This document shows positions 27,620 through 36,620 of a stretch of 64,000 nt of DNA, in pieces (position 1 is the first letter of the stretch; the number at the start of each line of letters is the position of its first letter). The notes below the pieces were generated by a model. It ran no database searches and was not told where the DNA came from. It saw nothing but the letters and a program-made list of their open reading frames with translations. The stretch comes from Roseomonas sp. (lineage in GTDB: Bacteria > Pseudomonadota > Alphaproteobacteria > Acetobacterales > Acetobacteraceae): positions 109,028 through 173,027 of the forward strand of contig JADCFQ010000023.1 in assembly GCA_020249435.1 (NCBI GenBank), written 5' to 3'. Made by a program: the position numbers and the translations under genes.

Positions 27620-28929
27620 AAGATGCCGGTGATTTTGACGATGTGATCGCCTTCGCCTGGGATGGCCCTTCCGGCGCGGTGGCGCAATCCGCGCGCTTGC
27701 TGTTGTTGGATAGTCTCGGCTGCATGATTGCCGGGCTTGGCCATGCGACGCCGCGTCACTTTGCTGAGGCTTTGGCGATCACCATGCCAGGGTCAGTGCA
27801 TTTGCCCGGCTGCGCCACGGGCATTTCGGAAGCGGGTGCGGCGGCGGTGTTGGCTTCTGCCATGTGCTGGGATGAAGCGAATGAGGGGCTGGCGCGCGCC
27901 CATGGTCGGCCCGCGCTGGCAGTTGCGCCGCTGTGCATCGCGGCCTTGGCGGCGGGGCGTGTTTCGCTCCGCGCTGCGCATGACGCTTTCGCGCTCGGCT
28001 ATGAAATCGCCGCGCGGGCGGGAGAGATCTGGCGCATCCGCCCTGGCATGCATGTGGATGGGTCCTGGCATGCCATGGGCGCTGCTGCTGCTGCTGCGCG
28101 CCTGGCGGGGGGTGATGCGGCGGAAGTGGCGCGTGCGGTACGCCTCACCGCCTGCCAAATCCCCTTCGCGCTTTACGCGCCGATTGCCGCTGGCATGGAT
28201 GGGCGGAACAGCTACCCAGCCCATGCGGTGCTGCTTGGCGCCATGGCCGCGGCTGCCGCGCGCGCGGGCATGGATGCGCCGGCGGACGGTTTGGCCGAGG
28301 CGCGGCGGATTGCGCTGCTGCATGAAGCGCCAGCCTCGCGCGCACCGTCAGGCGAATGGCTGATCTCTGAAGCCTATATCAAACCCTTTGCGGGCGTGCG
28401 CCATGCGCATTACGCGGCAGCGGCGGCCTTGGCATTGCGCGCGGCGATTGCTGGCCGCTTGGGTGATGTCTCGGCGCTCCGCCTGGAGACCTATGCCGAG
28501 GCTTTGCGCTATGCCGCCAATCGCGCGCCGGTACGCGCCATTCAGGCGCAATTCAGCCTGTCCTGGGCGGTGGCAGCGGCGCTGATCCAGGGTGATCTTG
28601 GCCCGGCCGCCTATACCGATGCCGCGCTTGCCGATCCTGCGCTGCGGCACTTGGAAGCCTTGGTGGCATTCGCGGAAGATGAAGCGCTGACCAAGGCGGA
28701 ACAGCGCGGTGCGCGGCTGGTTGTGACGCTCGCCAATGGTGAAACGCATCAGGCTTCTGTTGGCGCGATTGCGGGTGATGCGGGGCTTGCACTTGATGAA
28801 GCAGCGGTCTTGGCGAAATGCCAACGCTTTGCCGCGCCGGTGATTGGTGAGGCACATATGGCGCGGCTTGCGGCGCTGATCCTGGCGGAAGATGGTGCCG
28901 CGCCACGCGCATTTTTTGGGGCCACATGA
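27616..28929 (+). CDS. MmgE/PrpD family protein
   Basis: A 437-residue protein of the 2-methylcitrate dehydratase/cis-aconitate decarboxylase superfamily. Family-like features are LLLLDSLGCMIAGLG near residue 30, the internal HGRPALAVAPLCIAALAAG region and WHAMGAAAAAARLAGGDAAEV. Many alphaproteobacterial members lie in catabolic operons and are not true PrpD enzymes. No prpB or prpC gene is near, so a methylcitrate role is unlikely to be readable here. It overlaps both neighbours by four bases. Confidence 0.82.
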   Translation: MKDAGDFDDVIAFAWDGPSGAVAQSARLLLLDSLGCMIAGLGHATPRHFAEALAITMPGSVHLPGCATGISEAGAAAVLASAMCWDEANEGLARAHGRPALAVAPLCIAALAAGRVSLRAAHDAFALGYEIAARAGEIWRIRPGMHVDGSWHAMGAAAAAARLAGGDAAEVARAVRLTACQIPFALYAPIAAGMDGRNSYPAHAVLLGAMAAAAARAGMDAPADGLAEARRIALLHEAPASRAPSGEWLISEAYIKPFAGVRHAHYAAAAALALRAAIAGRLGDVSALRLETYAEALRYAANRAPVRAIQAQFSLSWAVAAALIQGDLGPAAYTDAALADPALRHLEALVAFAEDEALTKAEQRGARLVVTLANGETHQASVGAIAGDAGLALDEAAVLAKCQRFAAPVIGEAHMARLAALILAEDGAAPRAFFGAT

Positions 28930-29792
28930 CTCACCCCGCCCAAAATAGCGCCTTGGCGGTTGGGCTTTTGCTCGCTGGTTTTTCGGTCTTCACCGGCGTG
29001 GATGCGGCTTCCAAGCTGCTGACGGAGAAATACCACACGCTTGAAGTCGCCTTTGGCCGCGCGGTGTTTCAGGTGCTGCCGCTGTTTCTGATCATCGCCT
29101 GGCGCGGCCGCGCCGTGGTGAAAACTGCCCATCCTGGGATGCAGGCGCTGCGCGGTGTCTGCATCTTTGTCTGCACGCTGCTTTTCGTGCAGGGCTTGAG
29201 CCTGCTTGATCTCGCGGATTGTATTGCGCTGACCTATATCTCGCCCTTCGTGGTGGTGCTTTTTTCTGTATGGCTGCTCAAGGAAAAAGTGGATTGGCAG
29301 CGCTGGCTTGCGGTGGTGATCGGCTTTCTGGGCATGCTGATTGTGCTGCGGCCTGGCACGGGGGTATTTGGCCCGGCAGCGCTTTGGCCGCTGTCTGAGG
29401 CCGTGCTTTGGGCCTTCGCGCTGGTGATCACGCGGATGATGCCGCGCGATGGCGCGATGACGACGCTGATCTGGACTTCCGCGATTCAGCTTTTGCTGGC
29501 AGCGCTTTTCGTGCCGCTGGTGTGGCGCATGCCGGATGCGTCGGATATCCCGATCTTTGCTGCGGCGGGGCTTTGCAATCTGCTTGGCCAGTTGTTGCTG
29601 ATTTCAGCCTTTCGCCGCGCACCGGCATCGCTTCTGGCGCCCTTCAGTACCGTGCAGATTGTTGTCGCGGCATTGGTGGGATGGATTGTGTTTCACACCT
29701 TCCCCGATTTCTGGACCTGGGTGGGAACCGGCGTGATCCTGGCCGGCGGGCTTCTGGTGTGGTGGCGAGAGCGGCAATTGCTCCGGCGATAG
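28926..29792 (+). CDS. EamA (DMT superfamily) permease
   Basis: A 288-residue membrane protein with about ten hydrophobic segments arranged as two EamA repeats. FGRAVFQVLPLFLIIAWRGR and the second-half APFSTVQIVVAALVGWIVF are typical. DMT exporters of this size move amino acids or metabolites outward. As the last gene of the operon headed by the glycine riboswitch, it could export an amino acid. This is an inference from position. A small hairpin lies across its stop codon. Confidence 0.85.
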   Translation: MTHPAQNSALAVGLLLAGFSVFTGVDAASKLLTEKYHTLEVAFGRAVFQVLPLFLIIAWRGRAVVKTAHPGMQALRGVCIFVCTLLFVQGLSLLDLADCIALTYISPFVVVLFSVWLLKEKVDWQRWLAVVIGFLGMLIVLRPGTGVFGPAALWPLSEAVLWAFALVITRMMPRDGAMTTLIWTSAIQLLLAALFVPLVWRMPDASDIPIFAAAGLCNLLGQLLLISAFRRAPASLLAPFSTVQIVVAALVGWIVFHTFPDFWTWVGTGVILAGGLLVWWRERQLLRR

Positions 29793-29810
29793 CGCATTTT
29801 TATATGCGCT
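29791..29810. terminator. Small hairpin between convergent EamA gene and coq7
   Basis: AGCGCAT pairs with ATGCGCT around a six-base T-rich loop, covering both convergent stop codons. It is short and lacks a downstream T-run in either direction, so it would be a weak bidirectional terminator at best. Confidence 0.3.
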
Positions 29811-30360
29811 TGGCCGCCGCTACCGCTGCCTTGGAACCCGCGCCCACCACCCAGGCCCAGGCGCCAATCAGCGGGCCATGGGCGCGGCCTTCGCCGGCTT
29901 CACGCGCCTCATCCCGGTGGTGGATTTCTTCTTCCTGGCAATGGCGGAGCAGCGCCTGTAGCGGCGGGAAAAGCGCCTCAGCTTCCAGCCTATCCAATTG
30001 CTGCTGGTAGTGGTGATCCACAAAGCTTTCGACAGCGTCAATCGTGGCATAGACGGCACGCGGGCCGAAAATGGCGGGGATGGCGCCCGTCAACCAGCCG
30101 GCGACACGCCAGATTGGCAAAAGCTTGCTGTGCTGGTCCTGCGGCAGTAGCGCGTTCAAGAGATCAAGGTGCCCCTGTTCCGTCGCGCCATGGCGTTCGG
30201 CGAAGTCGCGAATGGCGGGGTCGCGGCAGAAGGCAAGGATGCCGCGATAGATCATCACCGCGCCGGTCTCACCAGCATGGTCTGAGCGTAATTCACCAAT
30301 CAGCCAGGCAGGCATTTCGGTGATGGCGATATCGGGCAGGGCAGGGGCCATGGCATTCAT
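29800..30360 (-). CDS. coq7: Demethoxyubiquinone hydroxylase (COQ7 family)
   Basis: A 186-residue diiron monooxygenase for a late hydroxylation step of ubiquinone synthesis. Ligand motifs are RSDHAGETGAVMIYRG near residue 26, GATEQGHLDLLNALL near 60, AVESFVDHHY near 110 and EEEIHHRDEA near 148. The length suits the alphaproteobacterial form, which usually lacks other fused domains. It is separated from tcuB by about 100 bases, so may have its own promoter. Confidence 0.92.
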   Translation of the reverse strand: MNAMAPALPDIAITEMPAWLIGELRSDHAGETGAVMIYRGILAFCRDPAIRDFAERHGATEQGHLDLLNALLPQDQHSKLLPIWRVAGWLTGAIPAIFGPRAVYATIDAVESFVDHHYQQQLDRLEAEALFPPLQALLRHCQEEEIHHRDEAREAGEGRAHGPLIGAWAWVVGAGSKAAVAAAKRI

Positions 30361-30462
30361 CGCCCCTGAAATGGCGCGCGCAAGGCGCGCGACAAGGGTT
30401 TGAAAAATTGTTTGGTCGCATTTTCCGAGTCGCCAGATGAAACCACTTGGCTTGAAAATGCT

Positions 30463-31572
30463 TTACTCGGCAGCAACCATCACGCTGCCGCGCTTCTCCC
30501 GCGCATGGCGCCAAAGCGCCAAGCCGCGATACACCCCATGCACCATCTTGCTATAGGGCAATGCCACAAACAGCGCCAAAACCAGACCCAGATGCAGCGC
30601 GAGCATGACACCCATTGCCCCGGTATGGCGCACCACCAGCAGCAAAAGCCCGGTCGCACTCACCAGAAACAGCAGCGACAGCATGGCGTATTCACCGCCG
30701 ACCAGACGCCGCGCCACCGGCACCGGGTCCGTGATGATCTTCAGCCGGATCAAGCCCGCAGTCCCAAGACAGAGCAACACGCCCCCCCAAGTGCCAAGCT
30801 GCACCGGCAGGGAGAAGAAGGGATGCGGCGACCGCAGGCCGAGGAAGTGATGGTAAAACGCGCCGGATGTGGTGGCGGCGAAGCACAGCATGAAGCCATA
30901 GAAAGCCGCCTGATGCATCCAGCGTTTTTGGCTTGAAAAACTATCATCCACATCATTGCAGCCATGCCCGCCACCGCCAAGGTTGCGGAGCGTCAGGATA
31001 TCCACAGCCGTATCAACGATGGGTCCCGGTGCCGGCGCGCCGCCACCCATTTCGCGCCAATAGCGTATGCCGCCGATCAGCATGGCAAGAATGGCGTAAC
31101 CGAAAGTACCCCCCGCCAGCGTCACCATCAGCCACATGGGAATGACCCGAAAGAAGGCGCCTTCGCCGCGCTGCGCGGTATACAGGATGGAAGGATCAAC
31201 CAAAGCCATGGTCAGCAGCAGCACCAGCGTCACGCCAAGCGCTGCCGCCAAGGTCACCACCGTGCCATTGCGTTCAAACAATGTTCCCATGGCGCGCGGC
31301 CAGGCGTAATGCGCATAGGATTGGGCGCGGATTTCCGCGAAGGTCACGGGCAGGTTGATGCCGAATTCATGCGGCGGCGCATATTGGCAGGCGTGGTAGC
31401 AGCCTTTGCAGCCGTGACAGAGATTCGCCAGATGCGTCAGGTCACCCGTCGAAAACTCGCGCCGCATCGTCATGGCGGGAAATACCGCGCAATAGCTTTC
31501 GCAATAGCGGCAGGAATTGCACACCGCCATGTGGCGGCGGGCTTCGGCGGTGGTCTCGTTTTCCTGTAGCAT
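30463..31572 (-). CDS. tcuB: TcuB-like tricarballylate utilisation protein
   Basis: A 369-residue membrane redox protein. Two N-terminal iron-sulfur motifs are present (CNSCRYCESYC and CHGCKGCYHACQYAPPHEFGINLP). About six membrane segments follow with His residues that could ligate heme. In Salmonella, TcuB reoxidises the FADH2 of TcuA and passes electrons to the quinone pool. It lies 18 bases after tcuA in the same direction. No tcuC transporter or tcuR regulator is next to it. Confidence 0.88.
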   Translation of the reverse strand: MLQENETTAEARRHMAVCNSCRYCESYCAVFPAMTMRREFSTGDLTHLANLCHGCKGCYHACQYAPPHEFGINLPVTFAEIRAQSYAHYAWPRAMGTLFERNGTVVTLAAALGVTLVLLLTMALVDPSILYTAQRGEGAFFRVIPMWLMVTLAGGTFGYAILAMLIGGIRYWREMGGGAPAPGPIVDTAVDILTLRNLGGGGHGCNDVDDSFSSQKRWMHQAAFYGFMLCFAATTSGAFYHHFLGLRSPHPFFSLPVQLGTWGGVLLCLGTAGLIRLKIITDPVPVARRLVGGEYAMLSLLFLVSATGLLLLVVRHTGAMGVMLALHLGLVLALFVALPYSKMVHGVYRGLALWRHAREKRGSVMVAAE

Positions 31573-31590
31573 CAGCGCGCCTTGCCTTGT

Positions 31591-32988
31591 TCAATTGCGC
31601 ACATTGCGTGCTGCCTCCTCACCCGCCAGCCGGCCAAACACGGTGCCGATTGTCATGCCAAAGCCGGCCAGATAGCCCTGGCCCAGGATATTGCCGGCCA
31701 TGATCTCGCCCGAGGCGAACATATTCGCCGAAGGCTTGCCATCGGCCATCAGAACGCGCGCGCGGTCATTCACCTTCACGCCCAAAAAGGTGAAGGTGAT
31801 GCCGGGCTTCAGCGGATGGCAGTAATAGGGCGGCGTATCAATCAGCCGCGCCCAATGGCTTTTGGGCGGCGTCAGCCCTTCGGTGCGGCAATCATCGGGC
31901 TTCATCGGCTGGAAGGTGCCGGGGCGGACCGCCGCGTTGTAATCCGCCACCACTTTTTCCAATTTGCCCGCATCAATCCCGGCCATGCCCGCCAGTTCCG
32001 CGATGCTGTCAGCCTTATAGGGTGGGAAGACGCTCGGCAGGTAATTATGCAACGCCTTGCTATCCGTCACGGCGAAAGCGACCTGCCCTGGTTGCTGCGC
32101 GATCAGCCGGCCCCAAATGGCGTAGCGCTTGGGCCAGACATCCTCACCTTCGTCATAAAAGCGCTCAACATTGCGGTTCACCACCACGGAAAACGGCACG
32201 CAATCCAGGCGCATGGCAAGCCCGCCATCTTCCATCGGCGCGCGCGCATCATTCGCAACGGCGTGGAATTGCGTGGGGTCGCCCACTTCATGCACACCTT
32301 GATCGAGCAGATCGCGCAAGACCCGCCCCTGCGCATAAGGCGTGCCGCGAATCTGGAAATTATCGGCGGCATCGCCCCAATATTTGCGCAACCAATCACG
32401 GTTCGCCTGGAAGCCACCCGCAGAAGCAATCAGCGCCTTGAAGCGCACGCGTTCCGGAAAGCCGTGATGGGAGATAATGGCCTCGGTCGCGAAGCCATCC
32501 TTCACGTCAATATGCTGCACTTCGGTATCGTACAAAATGCCGATGCCAAGCTGTTCCGCGGTGCGATAAAGCGCATTGACCAGCGCCTTGCCGCCGCCCA
32601 GGAAAAATGCATTGGTGCGTGAGAGCGAAAGCGTGCCGGAAAGCGATGGCTGGAACACCACACCGCAGGATTTCAGGAAATCCGGCGCATGTTGCGATGC
32701 GCGGATGCACATGCGCGCCAGATGCTCATCCGTCTTGCCGCCGGTCACGCGCAGCAAATCGTCCCAATATTCCTCCTCCAGATAGGATTCGGTCAGCACT
32801 TCGGTTGGCGCGGGATGGAGCGCGCGCAGATTGCGCGTATGGCGGCTATTGCCGCCGCGCATTGTCCGCGGCGCGTGTTCCACCAGCAATACACTCGCCC
32901 CGGCCCGGCGCGCGGTAATGGCAGCGGAAAGCGCAGCATTGCCGCCGCCCGCGACCAGCACATCCCAAACCCGTGTCAGGTCAACCAT
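31591..32988 (-). CDS. tcuA: FAD-dependent tricarballylate dehydrogenase (TcuA)
   Basis: A 465-residue flavoprotein of the fumarate reductase/succinate dehydrogenase superfamily. The FAD-binding motif is VLVAGGGNAALSAAITARRAGASV, with GGNSRHTRNLRALH and KSHWARLIDTPPYYCHPLKPGITFTFLGVKVN at family positions. It oxidises tricarballylate to cis-aconitate in Salmonella. Pairing with tcuB supports this. ATG 32988 (MVDLTRVWDV) is preferred to the TTG used by the track. The true substrate could be another tricarboxylate. Confidence 0.88.
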   Translation of the reverse strand: MVDLTRVWDVLVAGGGNAALSAAITARRAGASVLLVEHAPRTMRGGNSRHTRNLRALHPAPTEVLTESYLEEEYWDDLLRVTGGKTDEHLARMCIRASQHAPDFLKSCGVVFQPSLSGTLSLSRTNAFFLGGGKALVNALYRTAEQLGIGILYDTEVQHIDVKDGFATEAIISHHGFPERVRFKALIASAGGFQANRDWLRKYWGDAADNFQIRGTPYAQGRVLRDLLDQGVHEVGDPTQFHAVANDARAPMEDGGLAMRLDCVPFSVVVNRNVERFYDEGEDVWPKRYAIWGRLIAQQPGQVAFAVTDSKALHNYLPSVFPPYKADSIAELAGMAGIDAGKLEKVVADYNAAVRPGTFQPMKPDDCRTEGLTPPKSHWARLIDTPPYYCHPLKPGITFTFLGVKVNDRARVLMADGKPSANMFASGEIMAGNILGQGYLAGFGMTIGTVFGRLAGEEAARNVRN

Positions 32989-33059
32989 GACACTTTCAAT
33001 CCTCAACCTTTTCTGAGTGTCATGTGTAAAAGGGAAATGCGGCTTGTCCAGATGCGGGG

Positions 33060-33908
33060 TTAGGCCGGCCCCTGATCCAAGCCCGCGCGCAGCGACCCAT
33101 CCGGATCCGCAAGCAGCCCCTCACGCAGGAAAAGATCGATCAGCGTCAGGTTCACGTTGAATTTGATGTCATCCGAATCGGCGACCGCCTCCAGCAGGCG
33201 CTTGGCCGGCCAAAGCTCAAACCGCTCCACCTCATCATCATTGGGCCTTGGCGTCACATCCTCGGGCAATTCCAGATCGTAGCAATGCAGCACATCGCGC
33301 CTGAGGCCCTCATTATTCAGCAGGATATAGGAAACCCGCCCAACCGGACGCGCACGCGCCGCCAATTCGGGGGGGAGGGAGGCTTCCTCGGCCGCCTCCT
33401 TCACCAGGGTTTCAGCCGGCGTCAGCCCCGCCGGAATGCCGCCTGCGACCAGATTATCCAGCTGCCCCGGCGCCACCGCCTTGTCCCGCGCCCTGATGCC
33501 GACCCAGACATGCAGCCCATCCGCGCGGCGCACCAGGCCATTCATATGCACGCCCTGGGACATGACGCCAAAGGCCGGCAGCGCGCCGCGATCGAGCCTG
33601 GCCAGCACTGTGCCGTCACTCGTTTGTCGCACGTCAAAGGCTTCGCGCCGGATGCGGAGAAACCCGCCATCCGCCAGGCTGGGCAGCGCGGCGGCGAGTG
33701 CATCGCTCCGTGCCCCGCTGGTCTTCAAGCGGCCCGCCATGGCGACGCCATGCTGGTCAAAATGGAAATCGCGCGGGCGAAAGGTCAGCGCGCGGGCCAA
33801 TTCGGGTGTGACGAAGCCCACCTGCACGCCGGCCATGTGAAAGCCAAGAAAGCCAGCGGGGGAGGCGATGTTGTTGCAGGCGGCGATATGTCGGGTGAAG
33901 TGATCCAT
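33060..33908 (-). CDS. NUDIX hydrolase with N-terminal DUF4743
   Basis: A 282-residue protein. The N-terminal half (MDHFTRHIAACNN, GVQVGFVTPELARAL) is the DUF4743 region found with NUDIX domains in proteins related to the hydrolase part of fungal Tnr3. The NUDIX box is AGGIPAGLTPAETLVKEAAEEASLP near residue 150-170. GVHMNGLVRRADGLHVWVGIRARDKAVAPGQLDNLVAG is the conserved run into it. Homologues hydrolyse damaged thiamine diphosphate derivatives, which would be a metabolite-repair role. ATG 33908 is preferred to the upstream GTG. Confidence 0.85.
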   Translation of the reverse strand: MDHFTRHIAACNNIASPAGFLGFHMAGVQVGFVTPELARALTFRPRDFHFDQHGVAMAGRLKTSGARSDALAAALPSLADGGFLRIRREAFDVRQTSDGTVLARLDRGALPAFGVMSQGVHMNGLVRRADGLHVWVGIRARDKAVAPGQLDNLVAGGIPAGLTPAETLVKEAAEEASLPPELAARARPVGRVSYILLNNEGLRRDVLHCYDLELPEDVTPRPNDDEVERFELWPAKRLLEAVADSDDIKFNVNLTLIDLFLREGLLADPDGSLRAGLDQGPA

Positions 33909-33998
33909 GGGGCCATCTAGCACCGGGCGTCACGGCTAGGCGAGGCTGCCTCTGGGGCTTGCAGGGCAGGGGCGCTATGGCCCATGACATAGGCACTC

Positions 33999-35891
33999 AT
34001 GACCCTGGCTTCTTCCCCACCCCGCCCCAGCGCTGGCATTCCCTTCTCGGCGCTTGGCCGCATCGCGCCGCATCTTTGGCCGGTTGGCGAGCCCATGCTG
34101 CGGCTGCGTGTGGTGGGCGCGCTATTGCTGCTTGCTGCCGCCAAGGCCGCGAATGTGCTGGTGCCGATTGCCTATGCGCGCGCGGTGGATGCGCTGGCGC
34201 CGCAATCCGGCGCGGGTGCGGTGATTGCCGTGCCGATTGCGCTGCTGGTGGGCTACGGCTTGCTCCGCGTCATGGCCTCGGCCCTTGGGGAATTGCGCAA
34301 TGCGGTATTTTCCAAGGTGCAGGCGCGTGCCGGGCGCCGTGTTGCCTTGGAAGTGTTCCGCCATTTGCACGCGCTTTCCATGCGCTTTCACATGGACCGC
34401 GCGACCGGCGGGCTTTCGCGCGTGATTGAAAGGGGCGTGCGCGGTATCGCCACCTCGCTCAATTTCTTGTTGTTCAACATCATCCCGACCATTGTCGAAA
34501 TTCTGTTCGTTGCTGTTATTCTCTGGTGGATGTTCGCGGCGTCCTTTGCGCTGACCATGCTCGGCACCATCATCGCCTATGTTGCCTTCACGCTGATTTT
34601 CACCAATTGGCGGCTACGCTTTCGCCGGCAGATGAACCAGACGGATGAGGAAGCGAATACCAAGGCGGTGGATAGCCTGCTGAATTATGAAACCGTCAAG
34701 TATTTCGGCAATGAAGGCCATGAAGCGCGGCGCTATGATGAAAGCCTGACGCGCTATGAAAGCGCTTATGTCCGCAGCGAAACCACGCTGAATATGCTGA
34801 ACGCCGGCCAGGCCACCATCATGGCGGTCGGGCTTACCATCACCATGCTGCTGGCAGGCCGCGGCATTGCCGATGGCAGCATGAGCATTGGCGATCTGGT
34901 GATGGTGAATACCTATCTGATCCAGCTTTATCAGCCCTTGAATATCCTCGGTTTCGCCTATCGCGAAATCAAGCAGGGGCTCACGGATATGGAGCAGATG
35001 TTCGCGCTGCTTGATGTCCCCGCCGAGGTGCGCGATGCGCCAGGCGCGGTGCCGCTCGCGCTGACACAGGGTGAAATCCGTTTTGAAGATGTGCGCTTTG
35101 GCTATCGGCCGGATCGTGAGATTCTGAAAGGCATTTCCCTCATTGTGCCACCCGGGCGCATGCTCGCCATTGTCGGGCCGACCGGGGCCGGGAAATCCAC
35201 CATCTCTCGCCTGCTGTTCCGCTTTTATGATGTGACGGGTGGGCGCGTTTTGGTGGATGGGCAGGATGTGCGCGGCATCACACAACAAACTCTGCGCGCC
35301 GCGATTGGCGTCGTGCCGCAGGATACCGTGCTGTTCAATGACACCATCCGCTACAATATCGGCTATGGCCGCCCAGGCGCCACCGATGCGGAGATTGAAA
35401 ACGCCGCCCGCCTTGCGCAGGTGCATGATTTTGTCACGCGCCTGCCGGATGGCTATGCGACGCGGGTTGGTGAACGTGGCCTCAAGCTCTCGGGCGGGGA
35501 AAAGCAGCGGGTTGCGATTGCGCGCACCATCCTGAAGGACCCCCGCCTGCTGATTTTGGATGAGGCGACCAGCGCGCTTGATACCCGCACCGAACAGGAA
35601 ATTCAGGCGGCCCTGCGCGACGTAGCGCGCAACCGCACCACGCTTGTGATCGCGCATCGGCTTTCCACCGTGGTGGAGGCGGATGAGATCATTGTGCTGC
35701 AGGAAGGTGCCATTGCCGAACGCGGCACCCATGGCGCCCTGATCGCCGCCGGCGGGCTTTATGCCGATATGTGGCGCCGCCAATCGGAAGCCATGGCGGC
35801 TGCCGAGGCCGCCGCCCGCGCCCAGGCCGAGGCTGATCTGGAAATGCCCCGCCAGCGCCCCAATGCCGCCCCCCCTTCCCCTGGCCCCTGA
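33999..35891 (+). CDS. ABC exporter, Atm1/HMT1 type
   Basis: A 630-residue half-transporter with fused membrane and ATPase domains. The six-helix domain contains the Atm1-type signatures NQTDEEANTKAVDSLLNYETVKYFGNE and LNMLNAGQATIMAVGLTI. The ATPase has Walker A GPTGAGKS, signature LSGGEKQR, Walker B LLILDEATSALD and the His of IAHRLST. Atm1 relatives export glutathione-linked sulfur or metal conjugates. In bacteria they are linked to heavy-metal tolerance. An Ala/Glu-rich tail ends the protein. It is alone on its strand apart from the small gene downstream. Confidence 0.92.
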   Translation: MTLASSPPRPSAGIPFSALGRIAPHLWPVGEPMLRLRVVGALLLLAAAKAANVLVPIAYARAVDALAPQSGAGAVIAVPIALLVGYGLLRVMASALGELRNAVFSKVQARAGRRVALEVFRHLHALSMRFHMDRATGGLSRVIERGVRGIATSLNFLLFNIIPTIVEILFVAVILWWMFAASFALTMLGTIIAYVAFTLIFTNWRLRFRRQMNQTDEEANTKAVDSLLNYETVKYFGNEGHEARRYDESLTRYESAYVRSETTLNMLNAGQATIMAVGLTITMLLAGRGIADGSMSIGDLVMVNTYLIQLYQPLNILGFAYREIKQGLTDMEQMFALLDVPAEVRDAPGAVPLALTQGEIRFEDVRFGYRPDREILKGISLIVPPGRMLAIVGPTGAGKSTISRLLFRFYDVTGGRVLVDGQDVRGITQQTLRAAIGVVPQDTVLFNDTIRYNIGYGRPGATDAEIENAARLAQVHDFVTRLPDGYATRVGERGLKLSGGEKQRVAIARTILKDPRLLILDEATSALDTRTEQEIQAALRDVARNRTTLVIAHRLSTVVEADEIIVLQEGAIAERGTHGALIAAGGLYADMWRRQSEAMAAAEAAARAQAEADLEMPRQRPNAAPPSPGP

Positions 35892-35927
35892 GCCTCCCTA
35901 TCTGGCTGTTACATTCAGGAGTGACCT

Positions 35928-36170
35928 ATGCAGATGGACCCGGAAGGCATCGCGCCCGAGGATTTGAGCCATGCCGGTTCGGTCGTGGACAAGGCGATCG
36001 AATACATGATGGAGCAGCAAATCCAGCCGATTTCCATCGCATCCGCCCTGCTGGGGGGCGCGCTTGGGGTGCTGACCCGGACCCTGGATGACCGCGCCGT
36101 GGCCGGGGTGCTGCGCCAGGCGCTCGCTTCCGTGGAAAGCGGCGAATTCCGCGCCCCACCCCCTGCTTGA
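35928..36170 (+). CDS. Hypothetical protein (80 aa)
   Basis: No family is recognised. The start ATG 35928 has AGGAG seven bases upstream. The protein begins acidic (MDPEGIAPEDL), has an alpha-helical stretch (SVVDKAIEYMMEQQIQPISIASALLGGALGVLTRTL) that is mildly hydrophobic near residues 35-50, and ends in Pro/Ala. It lies between the Atm1-type exporter and rpmB, 36 bases after the former. Codon use matches its neighbours, which supports a real gene. Confidence 0.65.
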   Translation: MQMDPEGIAPEDLSHAGSVVDKAIEYMMEQQIQPISIASALLGGALGVLTRTLDDRAVAGVLRQALASVESGEFRAPPPA

Positions 36171-36222
36171 TACTTGACGGCGCGGCCGCTTCCCGCCACA
36201 AGCGCCGCTTCATGTTGAACCC

Positions 36223-36254
36223 GCGCGCAGGCTTGGCTTGCGCGCCTTTATGTT
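36223..36254 (+). terminator. Hairpin upstream of rpmB, possible terminator or leader structure
   Basis: GCGCGCA pairs with TGCGCGC over a nine-base loop and is followed by CTTTATGTTT. It could end the transcript of the 80-aa gene or form a structured leader of rpmB, whose ATG is 13 bases further on. The T-rich tail is interrupted, so confidence is limited. Confidence 0.4.
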
Positions 36255-36266
36255 TGGATTTGCGCC

Positions 36267-36560
36267 ATGTCTCGCCGCTGCGTCATTACTGGCAAGGGTG
36301 TTCTGACGGGTAACAATGTCAGCCACGCCAATAACAAGACCCGTCGCCGCTTCCTGCCCAATCTGCAGGAAAGCTCCTTCTGGTCGGAAATCCTGGCCGC
36401 GCCGGTGAAGCTGCGCCTTTCCACCAATGGCATCCGCACGGTGGAGCATAATGGCGGGCTTGATGCCTTCCTTCTCGGCACGCCGGACCGCAAGCTGACG
36501 GAAGATGCCATTGTGCTGAAGCGCCGCCTGGAACGCGCCCAGGCCGCCAAGGCCGCCTGA
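36267..36560 (+). CDS. rpmB: 50S ribosomal protein L28
   Basis: A 97-residue ribosomal protein. [32 protein letters not shown] is the L28 signature. The C-terminal half, with [17 protein letters not shown], has the length of the alphaproteobacterial form. A strong hairpin with a T-run follows, so it is transcribed as a single gene or as the end of a short unit. It converges with mltG. Confidence 0.97.
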   Translation: MSRRCVITGKGVLTGNNVSHANNKTRRRFLPNLQESSFWSEILAAPVKLRLSTNGIRTVEHNGGLDAFLLGTPDRKLTEDAIVLKRRLERAQAAKAA

Positions 36561-36584
36561 AGCCTTTTCCTACTGGGCTATCGT

Positions 36585-36616
36585 AACCCGCGGGGGCATC
36601 TTCCGCGGGTTTTTCT
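36585..36616 (+). terminator. Rho-independent terminator of rpmB
   Basis: AACCCGCGG pairs with CCGCGGGTT over a nine-base loop and is followed by a TTTTTC run. The direction matches rpmB. It lies between the rpmB stop and the convergent mltG stop. Confidence 0.88.
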
Positions 36617-36620
36617 TCGC

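Noticed and set aside
30375-30392. GCGCGC-AAG-GCGCGC hairpin between coq7 and tcuB as a terminator
   Set aside because: No T-run on the minus strand, the repeat is simple GC alternation, and it lies just before coq7, as such runs commonly occur by chance in GC-rich DNA.
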